This document shows positions 16,647 through 24,338 of a DNA stretch of 42,344 nucleotides, piece after piece (the first letter of the stretch is position 1; every line of letters begins with the position of its first letter). A program made the position numbers and the translations under genes. Under the pieces are notes generated by a model. The model had not been told where the DNA came from. It saw only the letters and a list, made by a program, of their open reading frames with translations, and did not search any database. Source of the DNA: Nitrospira sp. (GTDB lineage Bacteria > Nitrospirota > Nitrospiria > Nitrospirales > Nitrospiraceae); the NCBI GenBank assembly GCA_019636915.1, contig JAHBWQ010000012.1, positions 1-42,344 on the forward strand, in the 5' to 3' direction.

Positions 16647-16680
16647 ACCGGTCTTCCGGTAAGAAAGGCGCCGTGGCGCC
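16647..16680 (+). promoter_or_regulatory. Tandem short hairpins between lptG and the fabF-like gene
   Basis: ACCGG-TCTT-CCGGT (16647-16660) is followed after 6 bp by GGCGC-CGTG-GCGCC (16667-16680); the second also contains two self-complementary GGCGCC sites. They lie immediately upstream of the ribosome-binding site AAGGAGG (16686-16692). They may modulate translation or stability of the downstream half of the operon; termination is unlikely without a T-run. Confidence 0.45.
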
Positions 16681-16699
16681 ACCATAAGGAGGAAGAAGC

Positions 16700-17956
16700 A
16701 TGGCCTCACGTGTTGTGATCACAGGTCTTGGGGTGATATCTCCAATTGGAATTGGCGTCAGCGAATTCTGGAAGTCGGCCCTGACTGGTCGATCTGGAGT
16801 GACCGCCATTCCGTCCTTAGGGTGGGTCCCCATGTCGGACTACCGTTCTCGGGTCGCCGGCCAGGTCCACAATTTCTCACCGGAGCAATACCTGACCACC
16901 ACCCAAGCCAGTCGTGTCGATCGTTATGCGCAGTTTGCGTTAGTCGCAGCCAAGGAAGCGGTGGCCGACGCCGATCTCAATATGACTAAGGAACGCCCTC
17001 ACCGCGTTGGCGTCATCGTCGGAGCGGGTATGGGCGGAATGGTCATGGGCGAGCGTGAGATTACTCAGCTCTTTAAAACCCAACGCCCCCATCGGGTGCA
17101 TCCCAATTTTATTCCCACCATTACCCTCAATTCCGCCTCAGGAATTGTCGCCATGGCACATGGCGCAAAAGGCCCTAACCTCACGATCTCGACGGCCTGT
17201 TCGTCCAGTGCCCATGCCCTCGGCCAGGCACTCCACTGCATCCGCACCGGTCAGGCCGATGTCGTCATTGCCGCCGGGGCCGATGCCAGCATTACCCCGC
17301 TGGTCTTTGCGGGATTCTGCTCCCTGCGCGCGCTGTCCAGTGAATTCAACGATGCCCCTGAACGCGCGTCACGACCTTTCGACCGACGTCGAGACGGCTT
17401 CGTCATGGGTGAGGGGGCAGCCGCATTAATCGTGGAATCCTTGGCGCATGCCAAGAAACGGAAGGCCAGAATCTATGCCGAGATCGCCGGATATGCGGCA
17501 ACGAGTGAGGCCTACCATATGGTGATTCCTCAGGAGGATGGGCAAGAGATCAGCATGACGATGAAGATCGGGCTGGAATCAGCCGGGATCGGCTCCGATC
17601 AGGTCGACTACATCAATGCCCATGCGACATCGACGACGATCGGAGATGCCGTTGAGACAAAGGCCATCCGAAACCTGTTCAAGAGTCGTGCAGATAAGAT
17701 CGCCATCAATGCCACAAAATCGCTCGTCGGCCATACCCTCGGCGCAGCCGGCGCCATCGGGGCCGTAGCCACAACGCTCGCAATCCATACCGGGCAGATT
17801 CACCCGACAGCCAACTATGAGGACCCTGACCCGGACTGTCGGCTGGACGGCATTCGCCGAACCATTCAAGAACGAAAGGTTCGGTATGCCCTCCTCAATG
17901 CTTTCGGTTTCGGCAGCAACAATGCCACCGTGGTCTTTAAGAAGTTTGTGGCGTGA
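16700..17956 (+). CDS. fabF: Beta-ketoacyl-ACP synthase II-like condensing enzyme
   Basis: A 418-residue KAS I/II-type enzyme, which condenses malonyl-ACP with an acyl-ACP in fatty acid elongation. The Cys-His-His triad is present: Cys167 in STACSSSAHAL, His308 in INAHATSTTIGD and His345 in SLVGHTLGAAG. Lys340 and the MGEGAAALIVE motif are also conserved. AAGGAGG lies 7 nt upstream of the ATG. The gene is followed by an acyl carrier protein and lpxD rather than by fabD/fabG, so it may be a second KAS dedicated to envelope acyl chains. The active-site neighbourhood is standard enough that catalytic activity is expected. The symbol is used for family membership only. Confidence 0.85.
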   Translation: MASRVVITGLGVISPIGIGVSEFWKSALTGRSGVTAIPSLGWVPMSDYRSRVAGQVHNFSPEQYLTTTQASRVDRYAQFALVAAKEAVADADLNMTKERPHRVGVIVGAGMGGMVMGEREITQLFKTQRPHRVHPNFIPTITLNSASGIVAMAHGAKGPNLTISTACSSSAHALGQALHCIRTGQADVVIAAGADASITPLVFAGFCSLRALSSEFNDAPERASRPFDRRRDGFVMGEGAAALIVESLAHAKKRKARIYAEIAGYAATSEAYHMVIPQEDGQEISMTMKIGLESAGIGSDQVDYINAHATSTTIGDAVETKAIRNLFKSRADKIAINATKSLVGHTLGAAGAIGAVATTLAIHTGQIHPTANYEDPDPDCRLDGIRRTIQERKVRYALLNAFGFGSNNATVVFKKFVA

Positions 17957-18038
17957 GTAATGATTGATTGATCGTGAGGCACCTCCTCGTAGGCGTCGCT
18001 GCGAAGGGCCTCATTCCACTTGTGAAGGAGTATTCATA

Positions 18039-18509
18039 ATGACTGAACGGATCGACCCCGCGATCACTGAAAAAATCGTGCATGCCTTGGCTACTTACCT
18101 GAAGCGGGATCCCGCATCGATCACGGAGAGCCACCACCTTCGAGATGATCTGGGACTCGACTCAGTCGCGGTCATTGAGTTGCTGTTCGAAATCGAAGAG
18201 CGATTCAAACTTCAAATTCCTGATCAGGACCTTCCTGGACTCAGTACCGTTGGATCAGTTGCCGCCTATGTCCAGAGACGGTTGGCTGAACCGCCATCCA
18301 CTCCCCAATCGGAAGCACCAATACCAGCAGCAAAGCCCGCCAAAGCAGCTCCGAAGAAACCGGTCTCGAAAAAGACAAGTTCTGCAAAAGCCACCTCGAA
18401 GAAACCGTCGTCGGCCAAATCCGTCTCGGCGAAGCCCAAACCTCTCGCCGCGAAGAAACCCAAGGTGGCATTGAGCTCAAAGACGAAGAAGAAGGGGACA
18501 ACACGATGA
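18039..18509 (+). CDS. Acyl carrier protein with a lysine-rich, histone H1-like C-terminal tail
   Basis: The ATG at 18039 is preceded by GAAGGAG. Residues 1-82 are an acyl carrier domain: the 4'-phosphopantetheine site is Ser42 in DDLGLDSVAVIELL, and the acidic recognition helix reads EIEERFKL. A proline-rich linker (83-98) is followed by about 58 residues made almost only of Lys, Ala, Ser, Pro and Thr (repeats such as KKPSSAKSVSAKPK), strongly basic and presumably disordered. Ordinary ACPs are about 78 residues and acidic throughout. The tail is in frame up to a stop that overlaps the lpxD start (ATGA), so it is genuine coding sequence. It should donate acyl chains, possibly 3-hydroxyacyl groups, to LpxD; the tail may bind nucleic acid, anionic lipid or LPS. 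Confidence 0.85.
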   Translation: MTERIDPAITEKIVHALATYLKRDPASITESHHLRDDLGLDSVAVIELLFEIEERFKLQIPDQDLPGLSTVGSVAAYVQRRLAEPPSTPQSEAPIPAAKPAKAAPKKPVSKKTSSAKATSKKPSSAKSVSAKPKPLAAKKPKVALSSKTKKKGTTR

Positions 18510-19597
18510 GTAGGCCTCAACTCCCCACACCACTCACGCTCGCCCAAATCCATGAGGTCGTTGGAGGGACCGTTCACGGCGACCTCCAGACACAAGTCTC
18601 GGCGCTCACAAGTCTCAGCCAACCGAACTCCTGCGCCTTGTCCTTCGTGACCAATGACAAGATGGCAAAAGCCGCGGCGAACGTGCAGGTTGCAGCTCTT
18701 CTGATCCATTGCCATCAACCGGATCTCCCTATTCCTCAAATCGTGGTCGACAATCCCATGTTGGCATTTGCGCGGGTTGCACAGAAGTTTTTCGTGCAGA
18801 CCCCGCCGCCCAGAGGCATTGCCGAACAGGTCATGCAAGGAGCTGATGTACGAATAGGAGCTGACCCATCTATCTGGCCGTTTGTGACACTGGGCGACCG
18901 CGTGACGATTGGCAATCGCGTGACCCTCTATCCGGGAGTCTTTGTCGGGGCAGGCTCAACGATTGGGGATGATTGTGTGCTCTTTCCCAATGTCGTGGTC
19001 CGCGAAGGTTGTTCTCTTGGCGCTCGTGTGATCGTCCACAGCGGCACAGTCATCGGAGCCGATGGGTTCGGCTATATCCAGCATCAAGGCCGACACCACA
19101 AGATTCCTCAACTCGGCGGCGTCGTCATTGAGGACGATGTAGAGTTAGGAGCGAATGTCACGATCGACCGTGCCACATTCGGCCATACTCTGGTGAAGCA
19201 GGGAACCAAAGTCGATAATCTGGTTCAAATCGCCCACAACGTTACGGTAGGGGAGCATTGCATTCTTGTCGCACAAGTGGGGATCGCTGGGAGCACGACT
19301 ATCGGCCGGCATGTCATGATCGGCGGACAAGCCGGACTCGCCGATCATCTTACGATTGGTGATCAAGTGATGATCGCGGCCAAATCTGGCGTCAATCGCA
19401 GCATTGAATCAAACCAAGTCGTCGGTGGGATACCCGCAATGCCACGTGACAAGGCCCTAAGAATTCAGGGCGGGATCTCTCAGCTTCCAGAGACACGAGA
19501 GACCGTCCGTAACCTCGAACAGCGGGTCGCGGCCCTGGAACGCCAAGCGCACACGGCATCGCGACGAACGTCTGGATCAAAGAAACGTCGTGCGTGA
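18506..19597 (+). CDS. lpxD: UDP-3-O-(3-hydroxyacyl)glucosamine N-acyltransferase LpxD
   Basis: LpxD catalyses the third step of lipid A synthesis, N-acylating UDP-3-O-acyl-glucosamine from 3-hydroxyacyl-ACP in the cytoplasm. The 363-residue protein has the N-terminal uridine-binding domain (about 1-105, including CALSFVTNDKMAKAA). A left-handed beta-helix of hexapeptide repeats follows (about 110-320), with catalytic His244 in NLVQIAHNVTVGE and the GADGFGY motif at 184-190. A C-terminal helix/coiled coil (RETVRNLEQRVAALERQ) trimerises. A basic extension ends the protein. Start and ACP stop overlap by 4 bp, indicating tight coupling to the carrier protein that should supply its substrate. Confidence 0.94.
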   Translation: MSRPQLPTPLTLAQIHEVVGGTVHGDLQTQVSALTSLSQPNSCALSFVTNDKMAKAAANVQVAALLIHCHQPDLPIPQIVVDNPMLAFARVAQKFFVQTPPPRGIAEQVMQGADVRIGADPSIWPFVTLGDRVTIGNRVTLYPGVFVGAGSTIGDDCVLFPNVVVREGCSLGARVIVHSGTVIGADGFGYIQHQGRHHKIPQLGGVVIEDDVELGANVTIDRATFGHTLVKQGTKVDNLVQIAHNVTVGEHCILVAQVGIAGSTTIGRHVMIGGQAGLADHLTIGDQVMIAAKSGVNRSIESNQVVGGIPAMPRDKALRIQGGISQLPETRETVRNLEQRVAALERQAHTASRRTSGSKKRRA

Positions 19598-19611
19598 TGA
19601 TTCACCTCGCA

Positions 19612-20142
19612 TCACTTTGCGACGGTGATGACTCTCCGCCAAAGGAACATCTTGGCCCAATAGAACCCCGCCCATGGCATGAGCAGGGCGGGAATCATGT
19701 GCACGCGTCCGTATGAGAAAGCGGCAATCGCACTTCCTACAAGCAGCAAAATACCCAAGCTATAGGCTAACGGAATCAGTTGGCGCCCTGCATGTTCAAT
19801 CTCCGGTGCCGAGGACTGTTTCTTCAGTTTCCCCTTCTGTCTGTTCAAACCATCCCGCATCCGTGCAGCTAGAACCTCGGGAAACTCTCGAAGAAGATAC
19901 CGCTGATACAGCGTTTGTGCCGCCCCCAAGCCTATGCCTGAAAGGAATAAGCCTGAACTCTGATAAAACGTATCCCACGTGTAACTCTCACTTCCGAGCA
20001 ACTGGTAGCCCAACCCGCCAACGCTCCCGACTAAGCAAACCAGGCCGAGAAAGCCTGATGGAAACAGAATGTACGTCTTCACATACTCAAGCGCCTGCTG
20101 CGTCGTTTGCTGCGGATGGTGAACGGTAATAAGTTTTGGCAC
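19612..20142 (-). CDS. Unknown small membrane protein
   Basis: I do not recognise this 176-residue protein. From a GTG at 20142 (AAGGGGA 5 nt upstream) it has four hydrophobic segments, at about 26-50 (FPSGFLGLVCLVGSVGGLGY), 62-82, 125-145 and 148-165. A basic segment around residues 95-115 (MRDGLNRQKGKLKKQ) separates the two hairpins. The fold suggests an integral inner-membrane protein with a cytoplasmic basic loop. It converges with lpxD, 14 bp between stops, and seems monocistronic. Confidence 0.7.
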   Translation of the reverse strand: MPKLITVHHPQQTTQQALEYVKTYILFPSGFLGLVCLVGSVGGLGYQLLGSESYTWDTFYQSSGLFLSGIGLGAAQTLYQRYLLREFPEVLAARMRDGLNRQKGKLKKQSSAPEIEHAGRQLIPLAYSLGILLLVGSAIAAFSYGRVHMIPALLMPWAGFYWAKMFLWRRVITVAK

Positions 20143-20499
20143 GCAATTCCCCTTCTAGTTCATGAATTAATCCGTCTATGGTGTGAGCATTATAACGATC
20201 TCGCACTTCCCAGAAAAGTGGCGACCAGAATCCTCACTCAGAGGACATATTCTCGTGGCTCCCTTCGTTTTTCTCAGACACAGCCGCGCGATTGCGCTAT
20301 GTCATGGACATTCTTCACATTTTGTCTGATTCCCCGTCTGAGTCAGGTTTACAGGCCTACATCTGTCCGAATACCGCGTTGACAGTCAAGCCAGACTTGG
20401 AGGCTTTCCCCTGCTGTGCCACGGGAAGGATCGTAAGAGAACTATGCTCGGAAAGAAAAGGGATTGGCGAACGTGACGGACGAGCTGATTGCGACTTGA
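20143..20499. other. Intergenic region (membrane protein / HD-GYP gene) with a doubtful plus-strand ORF
   Basis: These 357 bp follow the last gene of the chemosensory operon and precede the membrane-protein gene. Apart from the -10 box at 20189-20194, a plus-strand frame at 20304-20579 would encode 91 residues with two cysteine pairs (YICPN and FPCC). It lacks a ribosome-binding site and runs 80 bp antisense into the HD-GYP gene, so it is not called as a gene. No terminator hairpin stood out. Confidence 0.35.
20189..20194 (-). promoter_or_regulatory. Consensus -10 box upstream of the small membrane protein
   Basis: On the minus strand the hexamer reads TATAAT, about 47 bp before the GTG start. 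No good -35 box lies 16-18 bp upstream (the best is TTTTCT), so strength is uncertain. Confidence 0.45.
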
Positions 20500-21519
20500 T
20501 TAGGAATGACGCTTTTCGGTTTCAACGACTTCTTGAAGAGTTGATACGATCGCATCAAGACTCTCAAGTAGGGCGGTAAAATGATCCGAAACCTCTGGCG
20601 CAGTCGTAGACAGAGGTGGCCTCGACAGGCTCACTTCTTCCTGAACCTGTCCAGCAGCAGGCGACTTGAGCGTCTCCACGACCGTAATCAACGGAGTGAG
20701 GCTCAGATCCAGCTCACGAGGTTGAACACCCGCTCCTCGATCTAGCTCATTCACCCTCACGACTGGACGAAGGGGATAGCGGCTATTAATTTTCACCACG
20801 ACTCCGACATCCCCAGTGGTAAGCCGAACGGTAGTTCCAACCGGATACACCGACAATTGTTCAACCAGCGCCTTAAGAATCTCTCGTGGGAAGGTGGCTC
20901 GTTCAGCGACAAGAAGCTCCTTCATGGCTTCATGCGGAAACAGCCTGGGACGATACGGACGCTCACTCACTAAGGCATCAAACACATCGACAAGTCCGCA
21001 GATTTGGGCCATCTCGTCAATCTGTCTTCCCTTGAGGCCTTGGGGATATCCCTGTCCGTTCCACCGCTCATGCGCCTGACGTGTCACTTGTGCCAACCAT
21101 TGAAAGGCAGGATCACATGCGAGGATGATTTCGTACCCACGCTCCGGGTGCTGTTCGATCAGAGTCCGCTCCTCTGGCGTGAGTCGCCCCCTTTTGTTCA
21201 GCAGCGAAGCGGGCACAGAAAATAACCCAATATCATGAACAAGCCCGGCAAGTGCCAAGCGATGCAGGTCTTCTCCATAGTACCCCAATCCAATCCCAAC
21301 TCGTGTACCCAAGATGGCGACATTCAGGAGGTTGGTAAGGAGTGGCGAACCCGGTGGCCCAGACAACGCTTCAACCACAAGCTCATCCGTCTTGTGCAGC
21401 GACGCCACCACGTCTGATGCAAGCACTTCAAGGCTTCGGATCGAAACCACATGCCGTCCTTGCACAGCGACCGCTGCTTCATCCAAGGTTTGAATCGCTC
21501 TCTCATACCATGTTGTCAC
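20500..21519 (-). CDS. HD-GYP-domain protein with altered catalytic residues
   Basis: A 339-residue protein from a GTG at 21519 (ACAGGAG 7 nt upstream). The HD-GYP domain covers about 65-240: HDIGLFSVPASLLNKRG, QHPERGYEI, AHERWNGQGYPQGLKG and VDVFDALVSERPYRP. Active c-di-GMP phosphodiesterases have HDIGK and HHExxxGxGYP. Here the Lys is Leu and the first His of HHE is Ala, so one metal ligand and one catalytic/phosphate contact look missing. The C-terminal part has a small beta-rich region (about 245-285) and a helical tail. It is the last gene of the chemosensory operon and may act as a c-di-GMP-binding or protein-interaction module. Confidence 0.82.
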   Translation of the reverse strand: MTTWYERAIQTLDEAAVAVQGRHVVSIRSLEVLASDVVASLHKTDELVVEALSGPPGSPLLTNLLNVAILGTRVGIGLGYYGEDLHRLALAGLVHDIGLFSVPASLLNKRGRLTPEERTLIEQHPERGYEIILACDPAFQWLAQVTRQAHERWNGQGYPQGLKGRQIDEMAQICGLVDVFDALVSERPYRPRLFPHEAMKELLVAERATFPREILKALVEQLSVYPVGTTVRLTTGDVGVVVKINSRYPLRPVVRVNELDRGAGVQPRELDLSLTPLITVVETLKSPAAGQVQEEVSLSRPPLSTTAPEVSDHFTALLESLDAIVSTLQEVVETEKRHS

Positions 21520-21644
21520 GACGACACTCCTGTACCGAGGACAACTCGCTTATGTCTGGTCACTCGTACGCGTGCCTGACCACTGCCATACCGCGTCCGC
21601 AGATAACGCGATGCCCAACGTTCACGCTTAATCAGAAGACACAT
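21516..21644 (-). CDS. Possible 42-residue basic small ORF coupled to the HD-GYP gene
   Basis: The ATG at 21644 opens a frame starting MCLLIKRERW and ending VVLGTGVSS, rich in Arg/Lys. Its TGA overlaps the GTG start of the HD-GYP gene (GTGA), a layout common in coupled genes. Upstream there is only a weak ribosome-binding sequence. It may be a leader peptide that opens the downstream start, or chance. No family was recognised. Confidence 0.3.
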   Translation of the reverse strand: MCLLIKRERWASRYLRTRYGSGQARVRVTRHKRVVLGTGVSS

Positions 21645-21664
21645 GGCCGAGAGTTTTACCCTGG

Positions 21665-22603
21665 TCAGGGAAATACCACACCTTGGATGGCTAACCGTTC
21701 GACTCGCCCACTCTCTACCCACGCTTCAACGGCTTTCACACACTGGGCCAGACGCAACAGAACAGCCTCGATGCTCCGCGATGAGATCACAACACGTTGT
21801 TGCAACATAATCGCGAGAAAACTATGCAGACCCATAAAGAATGTCACGGCTTGTGACGCATTCACCTGCTGAGCAGCCGACCACACCTGTGCGACGCGCT
21901 CCACGGCCATCAGCAGGTCACCTGAAGATACTGCAGCTGAGGTAGCACCCGATATGAGCGAACGGAGCACACCTGCCAGATGACGCTCCTGCTGTTGAAC
22001 AAGGGTGAGGAAGACTTGATCTCCCTCGGCCGACCGATCAAGAAATTCTTGAATTGACGAGACATGGTAGTGTTCCATGCCACGCTGGATGAGGGCCTCG
22101 GCTTGAGCCACAATCGTCTGAATAAGATTTCTCGACACCGATTGTGATGAGCTGACTTTCATCTGAAGCCCCTGGAGCAGGGTCACCAGCTCTTTGGTGG
22201 GAACTGTCGGTGAAAGATTCTGTTCAGTCGTCTGTGGGGGCACCGCCTCGAACGCCACTCCTGTCGCACGAGTCAGGGCTCCGTGGATATGCCCGAGTTG
22301 CTTACATAGTGCGACAAAGTCGTTGGCAGAAATTCTGGCGGAAGGATCTTGCAGGACTTCAATAAGCGGAAGGGCGGAAAAACTTGCACGTTCGACATCA
22401 GCAAGATGGACGGTCGCTGCTGATCCCCCAAGATTGGTAATCCCAACCTTGATCGTCTGAGCCAGCAGACGATGCCGGTCGGATTCCGGTGCCTGTTGGA
22501 GTTCATCCAGTGCCACATGAATCTGCTGAAGCCATTCATGAGCCTCCTGCACAAAGAGTTCAACCAGCTCTTTCTGGAACCCATCTTCCGCTTCAACAGG
22601 CAT
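21665..22603 (-). CDS. Chemosensory-operon protein with a degenerate Hpt-like N-terminus
   Basis: A 312-residue, mostly helical protein with AAGGA 9 nt before the ATG. Residues about 8-110 look like an Hpt four-helix bundle (FQKELVELFVQEAHEWLQQI). However, where active Hpt domains have the phospho-accepting H-x-L-K-G-S-A motif this one has TNLGGSAATVHLADVE: the His is Thr and the Lys is Gly. It therefore cannot be phosphorylated in the usual way. The remainder (about 135-312) is helical with no recognised domain. It follows the receiver-coiled-coil gene by 55 bp. It may be an adaptor docking onto CheA or CheW rather than a phosphotransfer protein. Confidence 0.7.
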   Translation of the reverse strand: MPVEAEDGFQKELVELFVQEAHEWLQQIHVALDELQQAPESDRHRLLAQTIKVGITNLGGSAATVHLADVERASFSALPLIEVLQDPSARISANDFVALCKQLGHIHGALTRATGVAFEAVPPQTTEQNLSPTVPTKELVTLLQGLQMKVSSSQSVSRNLIQTIVAQAEALIQRGMEHYHVSSIQEFLDRSAEGDQVFLTLVQQQERHLAGVLRSLISGATSAAVSSGDLLMAVERVAQVWSAAQQVNASQAVTFFMGLHSFLAIMLQQRVVISSRSIEAVLLRLAQCVKAVEAWVESGRVERLAIQGVVFP

Positions 22604-22658
22604 GAGTGTCGGTCCTTCACTACCGCACGAGCCACATGAGGGCTTCCGGTTATCCGCC

Positions 22659-23852
22659 TTACGACTGTCCCTTTCTGCTTCCTAGCTGAGACGCTAATCC
22701 TGCAATCTCACCCAGCTTTCTCACCATTTCCTCAAATCGTTTCGTCGCACTTTCAGCAGATTGCTCTGCCTCCACCGCCCGTTGTGTCAGTACCCCATTG
22801 CGTTCACGTTCAGAGGCAAGAAGTCCCTCCAACTCCTGGATTCTGGCAGCCGTTGTTTCCAATTCTTGTATTCGTTCCGCTGTTTCAGTCCTGCTCTTCC
22901 GTTCGGTCAAGAGCTCGGCCTGGAGCGATACACGTGCATGCTGAAGCTCCAAGATCTGCCGCTGATCATTCGCCAACCGCGCTTCTGTCTCTTTCACCTT
23001 TGCCGAAATACCTTCCAAATCGGCAAGTTGTTGGACGAGTTGTTCGGCAGCCGCCCGTTCAGTGTCCAAGGATGATTCCAATTCTTCCACCCGGCTGGAG
23101 AGTGTCTGCGCATTCACCATGGCCTGTTTCAGTGAGTTGACAACATCCTGTTCAGACTTGACCGCAGCTTCCAGCTCAGGAATTCTCGCAATTTGCTGCT
23201 CAAGCATTGTCAGCTTCTGCTGCAGGCTGCCGACTCGCTGACGTTCCATCGTCAGCTGAGACTCACCTTCCTTGGTTCGCGCAAGTTGTGTTGTAAGGTC
23301 TGCTACCCGCTTCGTTAGCTCTTCCGAACGCGTACGTTCTACCTGTAGCTGACGTTCAAACTCATTAATCTGACTCGTCTCCTGAGGCCCACTCTGGAGG
23401 GGATCTCCCAAGGCAGGAAGGATATTTTCCGGTGCTGCTTCTTGAGCAGAATGAGGAGAACTAGGAGCAGGACGTGACGCCTCTTGTCGTTTCGCAAGAA
23501 GCTCAAAAACTCGATCTTTAAGCGAGGTACCTTGGAAGGGTTTCTTCAAAACCCCATTGGCTCGACAAGACTCCGCCTGCCTGGTTACTTCGTCATTCAC
23601 GATACCTGAAATCAGAAGCACAGGCGTCGTTGCAAGCGCAGGCTGCCCACGGACAAATGCACATACCTCATACCCGCTCTTATCCGGCATGATGACATCT
23701 GACACCACCACGTCTGGTCGTTCCTTCGCAAGATAAGCTAAGGCCTCTTCTCCATTTGCAGCAAGCATAACACTAAAGCCAGCTTCCGCTAACAGGCGTT
23801 CCGCCACTTTTCGCACTGCAATGCTGTCATCCGCGATTAAGATCTTCGGCAT
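22659..23852 (-). CDS. Response regulator receiver fused to a long coiled coil
   Basis: 397 residues from the ATG at 23852 (AGG 7 nt upstream). The receiver domain (1-120) has the acidic pair Asp8/Asp9, the phospho-acceptor Asp52 in VVVSDVIMPDKSG and the conserved Lys in VLKKPF. After a Pro/Ser-rich linker (125-170), residues about 175-385 are a nearly continuous coiled coil with repeated Glu/Gln/Leu heptads (LTKRVADLTTQLARTKEGES). There is no DNA-binding or enzymatic output domain. Its place in the operon points to phosphorylation by the CheA encoded upstream; output may be through polymerisation or scaffolding, as in some motility and polarity proteins. Confidence 0.82.
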   Translation of the reverse strand: MPKILIADDSIAVRKVAERLLAEAGFSVMLAANGEEALAYLAKERPDVVVSDVIMPDKSGYEVCAFVRGQPALATTPVLLISGIVNDEVTRQAESCRANGVLKKPFQGTSLKDRVFELLAKRQEASRPAPSSPHSAQEAAPENILPALGDPLQSGPQETSQINEFERQLQVERTRSEELTKRVADLTTQLARTKEGESQLTMERQRVGSLQQKLTMLEQQIARIPELEAAVKSEQDVVNSLKQAMVNAQTLSSRVEELESSLDTERAAAEQLVQQLADLEGISAKVKETEARLANDQRQILELQHARVSLQAELLTERKSRTETAERIQELETTAARIQELEGLLASERERNGVLTQRAVEAEQSAESATKRFEEMVRKLGEIAGLASQLGSRKGQS

Positions 23853-23891
23853 GCTTGCACCTTTCCTTCGTCCAACCACCGACGGGCATGA

Positions 23892-24338
23892 TCACGAGCC
23901 CATCCCCAATCTGGACACCGAAAGAATCGGAATCTCGTCAAGGCCATTGGCATAACTTCCCTCGGCTGGCAAATCCGTGCCGCGATACGTCTGAATCATC
24001 GAGTGGTCAATAGTGTGTAGAACTGGAATCGCTTCGTCGATACACAGCGCCATGTCGCCCAAGGGATGTTTCACTCTCAAACACAATGGGTGGCTCCCCT
24101 GTACCGCACATTGAAGCAGTGCAGCCAGATCAAAAACCGGTAGTACCGCATGATCAAGACGAACAATAGCCGTGAAAAAAGGGGTTTGCCCTGACACCGG
24201 AATCGGCTGAGTCCATCCTGAAATCTCCGTCACGTCCAAAGTCTTCACTGCTAACTGTCTTCCTCCCACCCAAAACACCACCACCTGCCATGAATGAGCG
24301 GCTCCTTGGTGCTGAGACTTTCCACCTGTTCTCAGCAT
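23892..24338 (-). CDS. CheW-domain coupling protein (third in the operon)
   Basis: 148 residues. CheW proteins couple chemoreceptors to CheA. The SH3-like double barrel runs from about 15 to 145: WQVVVFWVGGRQLAVKTLDV, FFTAIVRLDHAVLPVFDLAAL and MALCIDEAIPVL. The start overlaps the stop of the preceding CheW gene by 7 bp. It diverges from canonical CheW (no clear RG-x-x-P motif), so receptor binding may be altered; it could be a ChpC-like auxiliary. Confidence 0.72.
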   Translation of the reverse strand: MLRTGGKSQHQGAAHSWQVVVFWVGGRQLAVKTLDVTEISGWTQPIPVSGQTPFFTAIVRLDHAVLPVFDLAALLQCAVQGSHPLCLRVKHPLGDMALCIDEAIPVLHTIDHSMIQTYRGTDLPAEGSYANGLDEIPILSVSRLGMGS

